Assembly: GCF_000143415.4 (NCBI RefSeq)
Contig: NW_003314263.1
Coordinates: forward strand, 2,910,700 to 2,974,699
Reading direction: 5' to 3'
DNA: 64,000 nucleotides
DNA from: Selaginella moellendorffii
Lineage: Eukaryota > Streptophyta > Lycopodiopsida > Selaginellales > Selaginellaceae
Shown here: positions 1-11,459 of the stretch, in pieces
How the letters are laid out: each line of letters begins with the position of its first letter
Position numbering within the stretch: position 1 is the stretch's first letter
The notes under the pieces: model-generated
What the model saw: the letters and a program-made list of their open reading frames with translations, nothing else
What the model was told of the DNA's origin: nothing
Database searches by the model: none
Position numbers and translations under genes: made by a program

Positions 1-166
1 AAGATGTCCCGAGAAACGGGGAATATACGTGGCATCATTTTAGGTCTTTGGATTGGTGAGAGAATGGGCGCGATCCATGGCGCTGGAGCTCGAGATCCAT
101 GGCGCTGGAGCTCGATTCGGGGGAAATCTTGATGATTTCGATGGGATTTTGACAGGATTGAGCTAG

Positions 167-2150
167 ATGGACAAGGATAGAGTCGTGGTAGCGCAGCTCC
201 TGCTGGATGGAACGCGCGTCAAGGCGTCTTTCAGCTCCTCGGGGGTGTTGAAATGGGACGGCCATGGGATCAGCGCCGGGAGCCTCATCGTCCAGAAGGA
301 CATTCTGGGATTCACGGACAAGCCGATCACGATCGTGCTTCACACCTTCCAGTTTGCGAGCACGGGGTGCTGTGGAGGCAATCAGCGCAAGAGGAAGGAC
401 GTGACCTTGGAATTCGAGCAGCGGGAGGCTTACAAGCTGTGGTGCGATGCCATCCAAGAGTGTTTGGATCGATCAGGTAAGTAGATTTGCTCTTTTGGTT
501 TTCTAGAACAAGCTTGAGGAATTATTTTTCAGGGAGGCCGAAGAGATTGGTCGTTTTTATCAATCCCTTTAGTGGCAAAGGAGAGGCAGAAGAAGTCTAC
601 AAGCGCGATGTTTTGCCACTACTCGCGGCAGCTCGCATTGAGGTCACGAAGAAAGGTTTCTCTTTCGATATCTTTGTTTCTTTTTTTTCTTCTTTTCTTA
701 AACTTTTCTTTGTTTCAGTGACTCAATTCCAGCTTCATGCGAGAGACATGGCCAAATCAATGAATATCGCGCAGTACGATGGAGTTATATGCGTTAGCGG
801 TGATGGGATTTTAGTGGAGGTGCGTTTTAAGCAATGAGCTCTTCTCGCAAACAAAACGCTCACGCCTCTTTCAGGTGTTGAACGGGCTTTTAGAAAGGCC
901 AGACTGGGCTCGAGCAATCAAGATGCCGATTGGAGTCGTACCCGCAGGCAAGACTTTCGCCGTGCTTTTTTTGCTTGTTTTGTGTGAATGCGACGACTTT
1001 TAATGCTCAGGTTCTGGAAATGGCATGGCTAAATCCTTGTTAGATGCTGCTGGCGAGCCTTGCAATGCTCGCAATGCAACTTTCGCTATAATACGCGGTA
1101 ATTCGTTTTGCTTGGTCTCTGAGCGGACTTACGCGATGCCACAGAGCATTGACACTTGTTTTGGCCGTTTTTGCAGGTCACACACAAGCGGTTGATGTCG
1201 CCACAGTTGTACAAGGACAAACAAAGTTCTACAGCATTCTCCTACTGACATGGGGTACATAGAATGTTTATATTCTCTTCATTAAAACACTGCTGGCTGT
1301 GTTTCAGGATTTGTCGCGGACGTGGACATTGAATCCGAAAAGTATCGGTGGATGGGAGGGTTGCGTTTCGACTTTTACGTAAGTTGTCTTCAAGAGATAG
1401 CTAAAATAACAAGCGAACTCCACTCCGTTTTGCTTGCAGAGCTTGATACGCATCTTACGCTTGCGGCGGTACAACGGTGTTTTCGCCTACGTTCCGGCGC
1501 CTGGATACGAGGACATAGGAGCACCTTACAATGGCGAGCTCGACGGCATGAAAGTCGAGTGTGACGACGAGAGAAGGGGACGCGCCGCGACCGGCTACTC
1601 GGGACCGGTATCCTCGTCGCTGAGAAGCGACTGGAGGGTGATGGAGGGAGCATTCGTGATGGTTTTGCTGCAAAACGTTCCTTGGGCTAGTGAGGACTTT
1701 AACTCCGCCCCCGAGTCCAAGGTACGCACTCTAAGATCTCTCGCGTTCTCTTACGCTTCATAGCAGTTTGCAGATGGATTTCTAGACCTCATTGTTCTCC
1801 GGGACTGCCCTCGATACAAGCTCATCGGCCTGCTTACGAGCATACAGCAAGGGAAAGCGGTGGAATCCAAGTATCTCACGTATCTCAAAGTAAGTCACTC
1901 GAAGAACTTGGAACTTACAAGAAGAGCGTTTGATTTCTTCTCTTTTGATGCATAGGTGAAAGCTTTCCAAATAGCTCCCGGTGGAAGAGTGGGGAGCCGG
2001 ATCCAAGGAGGATACATCGACGTGGATGGCGAGGTTGTGACGAGAGGCTGGGGCGCCGTGGGCGATGGTAAGGGAGACCCCATGTCCTATGGTCCGACCA
2101 TTGAGGTCTGTGTGGAGCAAGGTTTGGCCACTCTTTACTGTCCGCCATAG
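167..2150 (+). CDS. SPHK: Sphingosine (long-chain base) kinase, 10 exons, 481 aa
   Basis: Phosphorylates sphingoid long-chain bases, producing the signalling lipid long-chain-base 1-phosphate. Exons read from the sequence: 167-476, 533-655, 719-819, 875-947, 1011-1097, 1177-1254, 1308-1378, 1440-1721, 1764-1889, 1956-2150; phases agree throughout and the spliced frame is open. The diacylglycerol-kinase-type catalytic core is intact: VVFINPFSGKG (residues 110-120), the nucleotide-binding SGDG (171-174) followed by ILVEVLNGL, and PAGSGNG (201-207). The length is close to that of known plant sphingosine kinases, so I judge it full-length. The start is the first ATG in frame with the core. Intron 4 begins with GC rather than GT (948-949). 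This is the only intact copy in the window, but broken copies of its exons and introns recur from 3 to 36 kb. Confidence 0.93.
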
Positions 2151-2253
2151 ACTTCTCCACGAATTTCCAATAACCTGTACAGGATCCATTACTTAAAGAT
2201 CTGTAGAATATGCTAGGCATTCTTTTGTGTGTGTTTTTTAGGGGTTGTGAGAT

Positions 2254-2352
2254 CACCAGACAGATGATGGAAGCGATGGCTAAGAAGTATAGGGGTGATT
2301 TTACACTAGGGAAGGTGGCCATAATAGATGAATTAAGTGGGAGAGAGTAATA
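2254..2352 (+). pseudogene. 5' fragment of the small orphan gene family
   Basis: Reads MMEAMAKKYRGDFTLGKVA and on to the LSGRE stretch of exon 1 of the neighbouring two-exon orphan gene (2538-3021), then hits a stop. It lacks the first residues and everything after the first quarter of the protein. A relic of the same family as the intact copies at 2538, 9702 and 19524. Confidence 0.75.
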
Positions 2353-2537
2353 CCCAGTCCCGCAGAACAATGAGATCTAGAAATCCAAGGGGAGTAAAAA
2401 CAGATAATATAATTGGCTTTGGCGAAAATAAATCTCACACCGTCCATGAACCATAAGTGAACATCTCAAAGTAACGTTCAAGGAAGACTTTCCAAAAAAG
2501 GTTTTTTTTCTTCTTTTTTTTTTTGCTTTTGATTGCG

Positions 2538-3021
2538 ATGGAGGCGATTGCCCGGGAAATGATGGAAGGGCTGGGCCATAATAAGAACTATGTGGGCGAT
2601 TTCACACTGGGGAAGATGGGTATGATCGATGAACTAAGTGGAAGAGAGTATTACCCCCTGAGCTACACAGCAAAGGATTTGCCGGTGCCAGTTGAGGGTT
2701 ATGTGGCGACTCATGGGAGATATTTCCCTCCGGATGCAAGAGGTGTGAGGGGTTTGGTTGTCTTTGTTATTGACGATGATAACGACGAGGCCATGGAAGT
2801 GCGGATCCAAAGGGTACCTTCTCTGGATTTTAAATTTTTTTTTTTTCTTGTTTCACCTTTTTCTCCTTCAGGTGTCTAAGGATGGCCAAATTCTGGAAGA
2901 TTATAGAAACTATTCTTCAGCAGATGTTGATTGGCAAAGTTTGTTTATCTTGCAAGAACAACAAGACAGGTCCGAAGCGTTGATTGACGAGTCCCTCAAG
3001 AAAGGCTACATTGTTATATGA
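2538..3021 (+). CDS. Small two-exon orphan protein, 141 aa (family member 1)
   Basis: Exon 1 is 2538-2813 and exon 2 is 2872-3021, joined by a 58-bp GT-AG intron in phase 0. The protein starts MEAIAREMMEGLG, is acidic, and has no signal peptide or membrane segment. Conserved blocks shared with the other copies are GDFxLGKxxMIDELSGREYY, the LSYTAKDLPVP block, ATHGxxFPxDAxGVRxL, and a C-terminal VDWQ...DRxEAxIDxSxKxG block. I do not recognise the family and assign no function. It is the most divergent open copy: the two in the inverted repeat arms are nearly identical to each other and differ from this one at many positions while keeping the frame, which suggests selection on the protein. Confidence 0.7.
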
Positions 3022-3380
3022 TTTGTTATCTTTTTGCTAATCTCGAGAAATGTCTTGGAAGTGAGTTGACCGTGGTCCAAATACCATCTAATTTGATATG
3101 CAAGTTTGTGAAAAAAGAATTTTTCTTATCCCTTGCAATGCTGAACGCAACTTTCGCTATGATACTTTATGCTTCTCTCTCCTTTCGCATTGTCTTCTGT
3201 TCATAGCAGTTTGCAGACGGATTTCTAGATCTCATTGATCTCATTGGTAATTCGTTCTGCTTCTAGAATTTCTCTTACCAGTATGCCAGAAGAAAGTGAC
3301 CAAGAGGTAAACTAAACATGATTTTTTATTCACTAGATAGCCGAAGGAGCTACTAGTGAATAAACATAAAGAGAGGACAT
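3022..3380 (+). pseudogene. Sphingosine kinase shards (exon 5 and exon 9 pieces)
   Basis: 3135-3165 matches the end of kinase exon 5, and 3205-3250 matches the splice acceptor and start of exon 9 (tagcagtttgcagacggatttctaga without the surrounding exons). The same arrangement recurs in the same orientation at 24245-24370. No reading frame survives. Confidence 0.65.
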
Positions 3381-3384
3381 TCTA

Positions 3385-3745
3385 GACAATGTAGCGTTTC
3401 TTGATGAGATTGTCAATCAACGCTTCAACTCTGTCTTGGTGTTCTTGCCAATCAACATCTGGTGACCAAAAATTTCTTAAAGCTTCCACCACTTCACCAT
3501 CCTCAGACACTAACAAAATCCAGATAACATATCCTTTCCACCCTCGGCTTCGTGTCAACAATAAAAATGATCAAAGCCCTCACACCTTTTGCATCCCGAG
3601 GGATAATTCACACTACTTTCAAATGGCACTGGCAAATCATTTGCTGTGTAGTTGAAGGGGTAGCACTTAGGTCATCTTTCCAACTATAAAATCGCCCTAC
3701 TTCTTGGCCATCGCTTCCATCATCTGCCTGGCCATCGCAACCCCT
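3385..3745 (-). pseudogene. Broken copy of the small orphan gene
   Basis: On the minus strand, about 3535-3740 holds exon 1 pieces (GVRALIIF-like block, start-proximal MMEAMAKK-like block) and 3390-3510 holds exon 2. The exon 1 part lacks several internal segments and the intron region is replaced by unrelated sequence. The exon 2 portion is nearly the same as 24514-24636. Confidence 0.7.
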
Positions 3746-3829
3746 CAAGAAAATAAAAAACCTTATTTCGTAAGAGAGAAAATAACCAGTATATTTTACA
3801 GATCTTTAAGCTGCTATGGTGGACAGAAA

Positions 3830-4420
3830 AGAGTGGCCAGACCTTGCCCTCTTGTCACAACTATACCATCCACGTCTCCTTGGATTGCTCCCCACATTTC
3901 CACTCGGAGCTACTTGGATTCAAAACCTCTTCTTGTAAGTTCCAAGTTCTTCTGAGTGATTTACTTTGAGATATGTGAAATACCTGGATTCCACTGCTTT
4001 CCCTTACTGTATGCTCGTAAGCAGGCCGATGAGCTATTAGTCCCGGAGAACAATGAGATATAGAAATCCATCTGCAAACTGCTATGTAGCACTCTCCAGC
4101 CAGGCTTGTGCGAGGACACACGTATTCACCCGGCAGCATCTATTCACAAAGATTTAGCCATGCCATTTCCCAGAACCTGAGCATTAAGAATGGTCGCATT
4201 CCAACAAAACAAGCAACACCTGAGAGATGCCTTTTGTTTCCGAAAGTTCATTGCTGAAAACGCACCTCGACAACGCAAATAACACGGTCTTGAGTCGCCG
4301 AAATAAAAAATAAAATAAAAAATTACAGATGAGAAGAAGAGAAACTTTTTTTCGTGACCTCAATGCGGGAGTCAATCTCCCTGAAAAATTCAACGTAAGT
4401 TTTCTCTTTCATTTTCGTTG
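3830..4420 (-). pseudogene. Sphingosine kinase shards, reverse orientation
   Basis: Minus-strand matches to kinase exon 10 (3830-3925), exon 9 with its intron 9 donor (3940-4085), exon 5 with its upstream acceptor (4110-4195) and the end of exon 2 (4330-4410). The pieces keep intron borders, so they came from genomic DNA rather than a processed transcript. Order is kept but the intervening exons are missing. Confidence 0.7.
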
Positions 4421-4539
4421 TTTTTTTTCGTGCTAGCTGAAAATGCTGGTCTAGCCAAGAATTGTCAACGGGCATACGTAGATCAGTGTTCAGCTACTTC
4501 TGGTTCTTTTCTTTCGTAAAACGCAGCGAGGTTTTTCAT

Positions 4540-4865
4540 TTATGTTGGGGGTGTACATGAGTGAAGCCTTGCACGTCCCTTCCATACAGGTCTCTGTCTA
4601 GTTTGGATAGAACCTTCTTTTGTCTTGAAAGCTGGCAGGAGTGTCGTAAGTAGGCTATGCTTGCCGGCAACTGCAATCCCAATCATCCCATAGAGCATAC
4701 TGATTTGGTTATCGCCACTGAGGAGGCCAAAAGGTGCAAGCATCTGGTTGACAACCGAAGTACAGCATCTTCCTGTAGAGGTGAGAGCTTCCTGGATGCG
4801 GTCAAGCGTCTCGATGCCAAGCCTGAGCTCCTGGATCTCGATACAGAGTTTTTTAATTCTCACGT
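4540..4865 (-). pseudogene. PPR/HslV-like fusion relic
   Basis: The minus frame reads IEIQELRLGIETLDRIQEA, a PPR helix pair from the family, then a short unrelated insert, then MIGIAVAGKHSLLTTL. The last segment matches the start of the HslV-like domain of the gene at 6603-9676. The domain breaks off after about 20 residues. The mirror copy is at 23215-23560 on the plus strand. Confidence 0.65.
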
Positions 4866-5160
4866 TACAAAAATAGCATGGCTAAATCCTTGTTAAATGC
4901 TGCCAGGGAGCCTTGCAATTCTCGCAACGCAACTTTCACTATAATACATGGTGATTCGTTTTGCTTCTAGGCCTGGTCCCCAAGCGGACTTAGGCAATAC
5001 TACAGACTCTGCATTGACACTTCTTTTTGGAAACAAGCGGTACATGGAATGTCTATATTCTGGTTGTGTTTCAGAATTTGTACAACATTGATCCGGAAAG
5101 TATTCAATTTTTATGTATGGTTTTCACGGGAGTAAGTCACTTAAAGGATTGTTGTAGAAT
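4866..5160 (+). pseudogene. Sphingosine kinase shards (exons 5-7)
   Basis: 4870-4955 corresponds to exon 5 (nngMAKSLLNAAREPCNxRNATF with substitutions), 4965-5045 to the exon 5/6 intron region, and 5065-5135 to exon 7 and its acceptor. Indels and lost splice sites break the frame. Its mirror is near 22870-23165. Confidence 0.65.
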
Positions 5161-5211
5161 ATTCCGGGAGTAAGTCACTTTTGGATGCATAAAGGATTGC
5201 TGTAGCAATGG

Positions 5212-5638
5212 AGTGGAGGCGATTGCCAGGGAGATGATGGAAGCCATGGCCAAGAATTATAAGGGCGATTTTATAATTTGAACTAAGTGGGCTCTTGAGC
5301 TACACAGCAAAGGCTTTGCCAGTGCCATATGAAGGTAGTGTGGCGACTCATGGGAAATTTTTCCCTCGGGATGCAAAAGGTGTGAGGGCTTTGATCGTCC
5401 GAGGATAACGACGAAGCCATGGAAGTGAGGGCAGAAAGGGTATGTTATGCGGCTGCTATGGCATTTTTGTTTCCACTTTTTAATTTTTTTTCTCTTTTAG
5501 GTGTCTGAGGATGGCCAAGTGCTAGAAGCTGTAAGACATTTCTGGTCACCAGCAAACATTGTGTGTCTGGCAAGAACACGACAGAGCTGAAGCGATGATC
5601 GATGATTCCATCAAGAGAGGCGAGATTCTTTTGTGCTA
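5212..5638 (+). pseudogene. Broken copy of the small orphan gene (left arm)
   Basis: Contains both exons and the intron of the orphan family, but has deletions after the GDF block and in the middle of exon 1 (the VFIVDE segment is lost), and in exon 2 the W-to-Q block is shortened. The initiator context is altered (atggagtggagg). The mirrored relic is at 22290-22695 on the minus strand, so both arms carry one broken and one open copy. Confidence 0.75.
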
Positions 5639-5689
5639 AAATGCTATTACTCTCTAGAAAACGTCTAAAACATATTCTCCTTCTACCAT

Positions 5690-5800
5690 ATTGGTAAGAG
5701 AAGTTCTTCGAAAATTCCAGCAGCAGCAACTCAAAGTGGGATTTAACATTTGAATATGGATAATATCACCGCAGTGTGGATCATTGTCTCTGCGGGGGCA
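5690..5800 (-). pseudogene. Last-exon relic of the HslV-like gene
   Basis: On the minus strand this matches part of exon 2 of the PPR/HslV-like gene (the DNDPHCGG ... YSNVKSHF region), followed by FSKNFSYQYG. It is separated from any first exon. The mirror is 22085-22255 on the plus strand. Confidence 0.6.
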
Positions 5801-6602
5801 TCTTCTTCCATTGCCTTCTAATCCTCTTGCCGCGCCCTAAACTTTGAATCAGTGCCTTGGCGGCACACTGACGTGGCAGCAATGAATGCATCCTCTTCAG
5901 AAATCGAGCATATCCCCTTCCCTTCCCGCCTAAATTCGCCCTAGTCGTGCCCAAGTATCTTTGGTATATTCTCCGCATCTTTAACTTCACGGCCAGCAGA
6001 ACACCGAGGGAGAAGAAGATCTCTGCCTAGGGTTTTACAGATCGATCGATAGATTTCTAGGCGCTTGGCAGCATTGAGAAATCATCCACAAGGTACATTC
6101 TTTCTTCCCTTGCTTGGTCGCCATCGCCATAGTTCACCGGGATTGTCTAGATCTGCGGCAGAATCCAGCGTGGGATTGATCGCTCAGGCTCTCTAGGCCG
6201 GGATTTCTTGGACTGGATGCCGGATTATCACGGATTCACCTCTTTTGCAATAGCATCGATGCATGAGCGCGTGGAAGCGACTGTTCCAGCGGTGCTGTTG
6301 GCGTGATCGTCGTATTGGAGAGCGTGGTTCTCATCCACCAGCTGAGAATCCGGGCAGGCAGGGTAGATCGAGCTCCCACGGCTCCAGAAAATTGGTAAGC
6401 TATCTTCTAACTTATAGATCGACGTGCATAACTCATGAAGCTCCTCTTGCAGGAAGGACGAGCTTCCACTATCTCGCCGCCAAATCCACAGCCAACTGTG
6501 ACTAGTTCTAGCAGAGGAAAGCATTGGTACGTTCTTCTTTTAAACTGGGAACTGACAAGTTTCTATCCAGTTCTTAGTTCCAGACGCTAGACTTCGAATG
6601 CA
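5801..6602 (+). promoter_or_regulatory. Putative leader/promoter of the PPR/HslV-like gene
   Basis: The sequence is kept almost unchanged in the other arm (21285-22085) and partly at 16600-17180 and 46905-47370, always upstream of the same coding start. It contains a telo-box-like element (cctagggtttta, about 6027-6038) and possible splice sites (gtaagctat at about 6391-6399, and tgcaggaagg near 6450), so it may be a spliced 5' untranslated region. I see no convincing coding frame; the 80-98 codon frames on both strands look incidental. Confidence 0.45.
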
Positions 6603-9600
6603 ATGAAAGAGAGAAGAGAGAATCTGGACATTCTCAAGCCCGAGATCATTGACATGGTTGTCAAGAAGATGAAGCATAACACATATCTCTCGCTCGAGTT
6701 CTTTACGCTGGCCATGAGAATCTCCAGCTTCCGGCACGACGTGGTGATGGTCATGATCCTTGGAGTCGATGGCAACTATTTCATGGCGATCACAGACATG
6801 CCCCGTGGAAACGATCTCTACGTGAAGACGAAGTATGACAGGAAGCTGCGGCCTTCACCTCGTCCCAGACAGCAAAAAGTCCCCGAAGCAGGCTTGGATA
6901 GGTTCAGCATGGTAGCAGTCCAACACCAGCTCGGGAGGAAGACTTACACAGCCGACGAGCAGGAAGGCAACTACGTGGATCTGATAATGAGTCACAAGCA
7001 GTACAGGCAGGAGCTCCATCTTCACAGAGGGAAGAAGCAGTGGAACGTCCGTGCAGTCAGGGACAAGTTTCTGGTCTACGAGACACTTCCTCCCGCGAGT
7101 GACACTGGTGATGATCCTCTGGTGCTTTGCGGTCGCGACAAGATCGCCATTGTTCAGCCATTGTCAGTAACAGTGAACAACCAGGCGAAGAATGTCTCGT
7201 GGAACTCGTTGGGCTTGCAGGAATGCAAAGAAGAAAGGGAGAACTATATGGTGCCGAGCAGTAAGGAGGGTCAGCCGGGTTTAGTTCCAGGCAAAGGAGC
7301 TCTAGTCTTCCACAAGACTGTGAAGAAAGGAGGAGGGAGCTGGAGCTCCAAGACGGTTGCGAAGCTGGATAACAGGCTCAAGACTGGGATAACGCACCCC
7401 TACCAGCTCTGCGTGGTTCTCAAGAAGCTCAACGATGCCTCTCTCTCCCTCAAAATCTTTACGTGGGCCAAGACAATGCAGCACGACCTGGTGATGATCA
7501 TGATCCTGCACAACTATCTCATGGTGATCACAAAACTGCCCCGTGACGACGATCTCTACGTGAAGACGAAGCATGGTAGGAAGCTCGGGCCACCACCTTG
7601 TCCGAGACTAAGTCGAGAGCAGGAATTCGCAGACCACCAAGCAGGCTTCAGTGTGGCAGCACTCCACCACCAGCTCGGGAAGAAGACCTACACAGCCGAA
7701 GAGCAGGAAAGCAACTGCGTGGATCCAATCCTGAGTCACAAGGAATACGGGCGGAAGCTCCACCTTCATAGTGGGAAGGAGCAGTGGAACATCCATGCAG
7801 TCGAGGACAAGTTTCTGGACTACGAGACAGTGAGCGACACCGATGATGATCCTCCAGGGGTTTGCAGTCGCACCAAGTTCGTCAGTGGTCAGCCTTTGTC
7901 AGTAACAGTGGACAACCGGGCGACGAAGGTCTCCTCGTCATGGAACTCGTTTCCAGTGTGGAGCTTGCGAGAAGGAACAGAAGAAACGGGGAACTATATG
8001 GTGCTGAGCAGTAAGGTGGTGCTACCAGGTTTACTCCCAGGCAAAGGAGCTCTAGTCTCCGATGCTTTGTGCGAGATTTTGAAGGAAGGAGGAGGGAGCT
8101 GGAGGTCCGAGATAGTTGAGAAGCTGGACAGGCTCAAGCGCGGGAAAACGCACCCCCACCAGGTCTGCGTTGCTCTCAAGAAGATGAAACACGATGCATC
8201 TCTCAAGCTCTTTACGTGGGCCAAGACGATCCCTGGCTCTAAGCACGACTTGGTAAACTACTGCACGATGATCATGATCTTGGGAGATGACGGCAACTAT
8301 CTCATGCCGGAGGCACTCTTCATTGATCTCCAGGAGCTCGGGCTTTGCATTGACACGTTTGCAGTGAACAACATGATCCCCTGCTACACAAGAGTGAACC
8401 GGATCCAGGAAGCTGTCGACCTCTACAGAAAGATACCATACTTTTCAGACAATTGCATCCCCGGCCTCCTCGTCGACTGGTGCAGCACTGGTCTCCAGGG
8501 AAACAATAAGGTGGCAGTTCCAGACAGCGGCACGCTAGTCTTGAATGCTTTCTATGAGGCAATGGAAGAGGGAGGAGGGAGCTGGGACTTTGAGACGGCT
8601 GAAAATCTAGACAGACTTAAGCGTGGGATCAACATGATTCTCAAGAAGATCCAGCACGATGCATCTCTTGCGCTCGAGCTCTTTATCCTGGCCAAGACGA
8701 TCCCTGGTTTCCAGCATGACCTGGCCAACTACTCAACGATGATCATGATCCTGGGAAACGCTGGTAACTATCTCACGGCCAAGGCACTCTTCACTGAGAT
8801 TCAGGAGCTCGGGCTTTGCATCGACATGGTTGCAGCCAACAACATAATCCGCTGCTACACAAGCGTGATCCAGGATGCTCTTGACCTCCAAATTGGGAAA
8901 CTCTGTGGTACCATCGGGATTGCGGTTGCTGGCAAGCATGGGAGCTTCGTGGTATTTTTCGACAGTCTCGTAACGGAGATTTCATCAGATCAAATTGGCC
9001 AACTATATCTAGAAGAGAAGGACAGGGAATACCGGAAGGTGACTGTGATTCGTGACGAGCCACAACTACAAATCGGCATTGCTGGGTCCGTAAGTGACGC
9101 TCGCTGCATCATAATGGTACTGAAGATTGAGATGTCAAGTCAGGCTCAGCATGGAGTCACCATGACTTGTGAGGCAGCTGCAAATTTCGTCTTCCAGCGC
9201 TGCGTGGCTGATGAGCACTGTACGAGATCAAGCTTTTTCATTTTTGACAACAAGAAACTCTTCGCTGTTAAGAGAGACAACACGCGCCAGTACCAGCTCT
9301 TGCAATTGGACGCAGTGGAACAGCCGTTTTTGACTATCGGTTCTGGTGGCCCGCATGCCGAAGGTATTCTGCGAGATCCACGGCCAGGTGTGGTTGGATT
9401 TTGTTTCCTTGAGATTGGATTAAGCTGCTTTTGAATTCTGCAGGGCAAGCTCACGGGAAGAAAGCCACTCTGGGCCAAATCACTAATCTTGGGCTCGATG
9501 CCCTCGCAGAAGCATGCGACAATGATCCACATTGCGGCGGAGACAAATATTATGCGTATTCAAATGTTAAATCCCACTTTGATGAGCTGCTGCTGAAATT

Positions 9601-9676
9601 TTCGAAGAAGAACTTCTCTTACCAATATGCGAGAAGAAAGAGACCAAGAGGTAAACTAAACATGGCTTTGTTTTAG
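6603..9676 (+). CDS. PPR-module protein fused to an HslV/proteasome-beta-like domain, 997 aa
   Basis: Exon 1 is 6603-9363 and exon 2 is 9444-9676, joined in phase 1 (GCCGAAG|gt ... tgcag|GGCAAG). Residues 1-760 are tandem copies of modules from the N-terminal part and first PPR units of the PPR-SMR gene at 50387-52759, recognisable by DLYVKTKxxRKL, KQWNVxAVxDKFL, and LKKxxHDASLxLxLF followed by MIMILG. Residues about 768-970 resemble the HslV peptidase fold: GTIGIAVAGKHG with a Thr at 770, an FFDSLVT strand with an Asp at the expected turn, GIAGSVSDA (compare GFAGATADA in HslV), and TIGSGGPHAEG (913 onward; compare AIGSGGPYAQA). Exon 2 supplies the C-terminal helix and strand. The fold assignment comes from memory of family motifs. 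Whether it is active is unknown: the Thr is internal and would need cleavage to be exposed. A frame kept open over 997 codons argues against simple decay. Confidence 0.65.
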
Positions 9677-9701
9677 ACATTTTCTAAGGAGTAATAGCAT
9701 T

Positions 9702-10172
9702 TTAGCACAAAAGAATGTGGCCTCTCTTAATGGCATCGTCGATCATCGCCTCAGCTCTGTCGTAGTGTTCTTGCCAGACACACAATGTTTGCCAATCAAC
9801 ATCCGGTGACCAGAAATTTCTTACAGCTTCTAGCACTTGGCCATCCTCAGACACCTAAAAGAGAAAAAAATTAAAAAGTGGAAAACAAAAGCCATAGCAT
9901 ACCCTTTCCGCCCTCACGTCCATGGCTTCGTCGTTATCCTCGTCAACAATAAAGACGATCAAAGCCCTCACACCTTTTGCATCCCGAGGGAAAAATTTCC
10001 CATGAGTCGCCACACTACCTTCATATGGCACTGGCAAATCCTTTGCTGTGTAGCTCAAGAGGTAGTACTCTCGCCCACTTAGTTCATCAATCATGGCCAC
10101 CTTCCCAAGTATAAAATCGCCCTTATAATTCTTGGCCATGGCTTCCATCATCTGCCTGGCAATCGCCTCCAT
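9702..10172 (-). CDS. Small two-exon orphan protein, 140 aa (family member 2)
   Basis: Exon 1 is 10172-9903 and exon 2 is 9854-9702, with a 48-bp intron in phase 0. The protein starts MEAIARQMMEAMAKNY and ends with an RGHILLC-like tail. It is almost identical to the mirrored copy at 19524-19994, differing at a few residues (A/V near position 16, L/I in the GDF block, S/A and E/H in the tail). It lies tail to tail with the PPR/HslV-like gene, only about 25 bp from that gene's stop. Function not recognised. Confidence 0.65.
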
Positions 10173-10394
10173 CGCGACCTCGACCTAAAACAATGCCTGG
10201 ACAGCAATCCTTTATTTGGAGGGCTGCATCCAAAAGTGACTTACTCCCGGAATATTCTACAGCAGTCCTTTATTTGGAGGGTACTTTGAGCTGAGATGCT
10301 GCATCTTCATTAAAATAAAATCATCAAAACAGCTTATTATAATCCGTTGGTCTCATGTTTTCTTGGTGGGTGTTGCAAGACCAACAGTTAATGA

Positions 10395-11265
10395 ATGAAT
10401 GAAAACAGTGCTGGCTATGTTTCAGAATTTGTCCAACATTGAATCCGGTTTTCAAGAAGCTCAAATAAGCCACCAACTCACACTTTCGGTGTCTTTGCCT
10501 ACGTTCCAGCGCCTGGATACAAGGGCATAGGAGTGGACTTTAACTCCGCCCGAGTTTAAGGTACACACTCTCCGCTTGTTTGCCAAAAGAAGTGTCAATG
10601 CATAGTATTGCTTAAGTCCCATCAGAGACCAGGCCAAGAAGCAAAGCGAATCACCGTGTATTATAGCGTTGTGAGCATTGCAAGGCTCCCCGGCAGCATC
10701 TAACAAGGATTTAGCCATGCCATTTCTGTAACCTGAGAATTAAACGTCATTACAGACTTTCGGGACAATTGCGTCTCCAGCCTCCCATCGACTGGTGAAA
10801 CGCTAGTCTTTAGGAAACAGTAAGGTGGCAGTTCCAGCAGAGGCACGCCAGTCTTAAACGCTTTTCTAAGGCGATGGAATGGGACTCCGAGACGGCTGAA
10901 GTCTGGACAGACTTAAGTGTTGGATCAACATGGTTCTCAAGAGACTCGAGCACAATGCATCTCTTGGGCTAGTGAAGGTTTCAACTCCGTTCCCCGAGTC
11001 CAAGGTACACACTCTAAGATCTCGTTGTCTTTTCATAGCAGTTTGCAGACGAATTTCTATCCGGGACTGCAAGTTCATCGCCCTGCTTACAAGCATACAG
11101 CAAGGGAAAGCGGTGGAATCCAAGTATCTCATGTATGTCAAAGTAAGTCGCTCGAAAAGCTTATAAGAAGAGCGTAAGACTTTTTATGCATAGGTGAAAG
11201 TGTTCCCGGTGGAAGACGGTTCCAAGTAGGATACATCGATGTTGATGGTGGGGTTGTGACGAGGA
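10395..11265. pseudogene. Sphingosine kinase mosaic, both strands
   Basis: 10420-10560 is plus-strand exon 7/8 material (VFAYVPAPGYKGIGV with a gap). 10600-10735 is minus-strand exon 5. 10960-11010 is the end of exon 8, and 11035-11145 is exon 9 with its donor. 11190-11270 is exon 10, with GGYIDVDG altered to VGYIDVDGGVVTR. 10745-10925 contains PPR-gene pieces. The mirror is 18480-19260. No spliced product can be read. Confidence 0.7.
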
Positions 11266-11459
11266 TTTGATAGCTGAGAGCAGTGGTACGATGCAAATGT
11301 CTCAATTCCAGGCTGCGATAAAGAAATCTTTTTTCGCTTTCATTTATTTTTCGTGCTGCTGTGGGGATACATACGATCAGTGCAGCTTTCCAGGTCTTTC
11401 TGGTTCTGTTCTATTCGCGTAGCACGCTGCGATTTTTTTATAATGTACCTCTTACGAGC

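Noticed and set aside
35-457. 140-codon minus-strand frame
   Set aside because: Antisense of kinase exon 1 and its leader, no recognisable protein.
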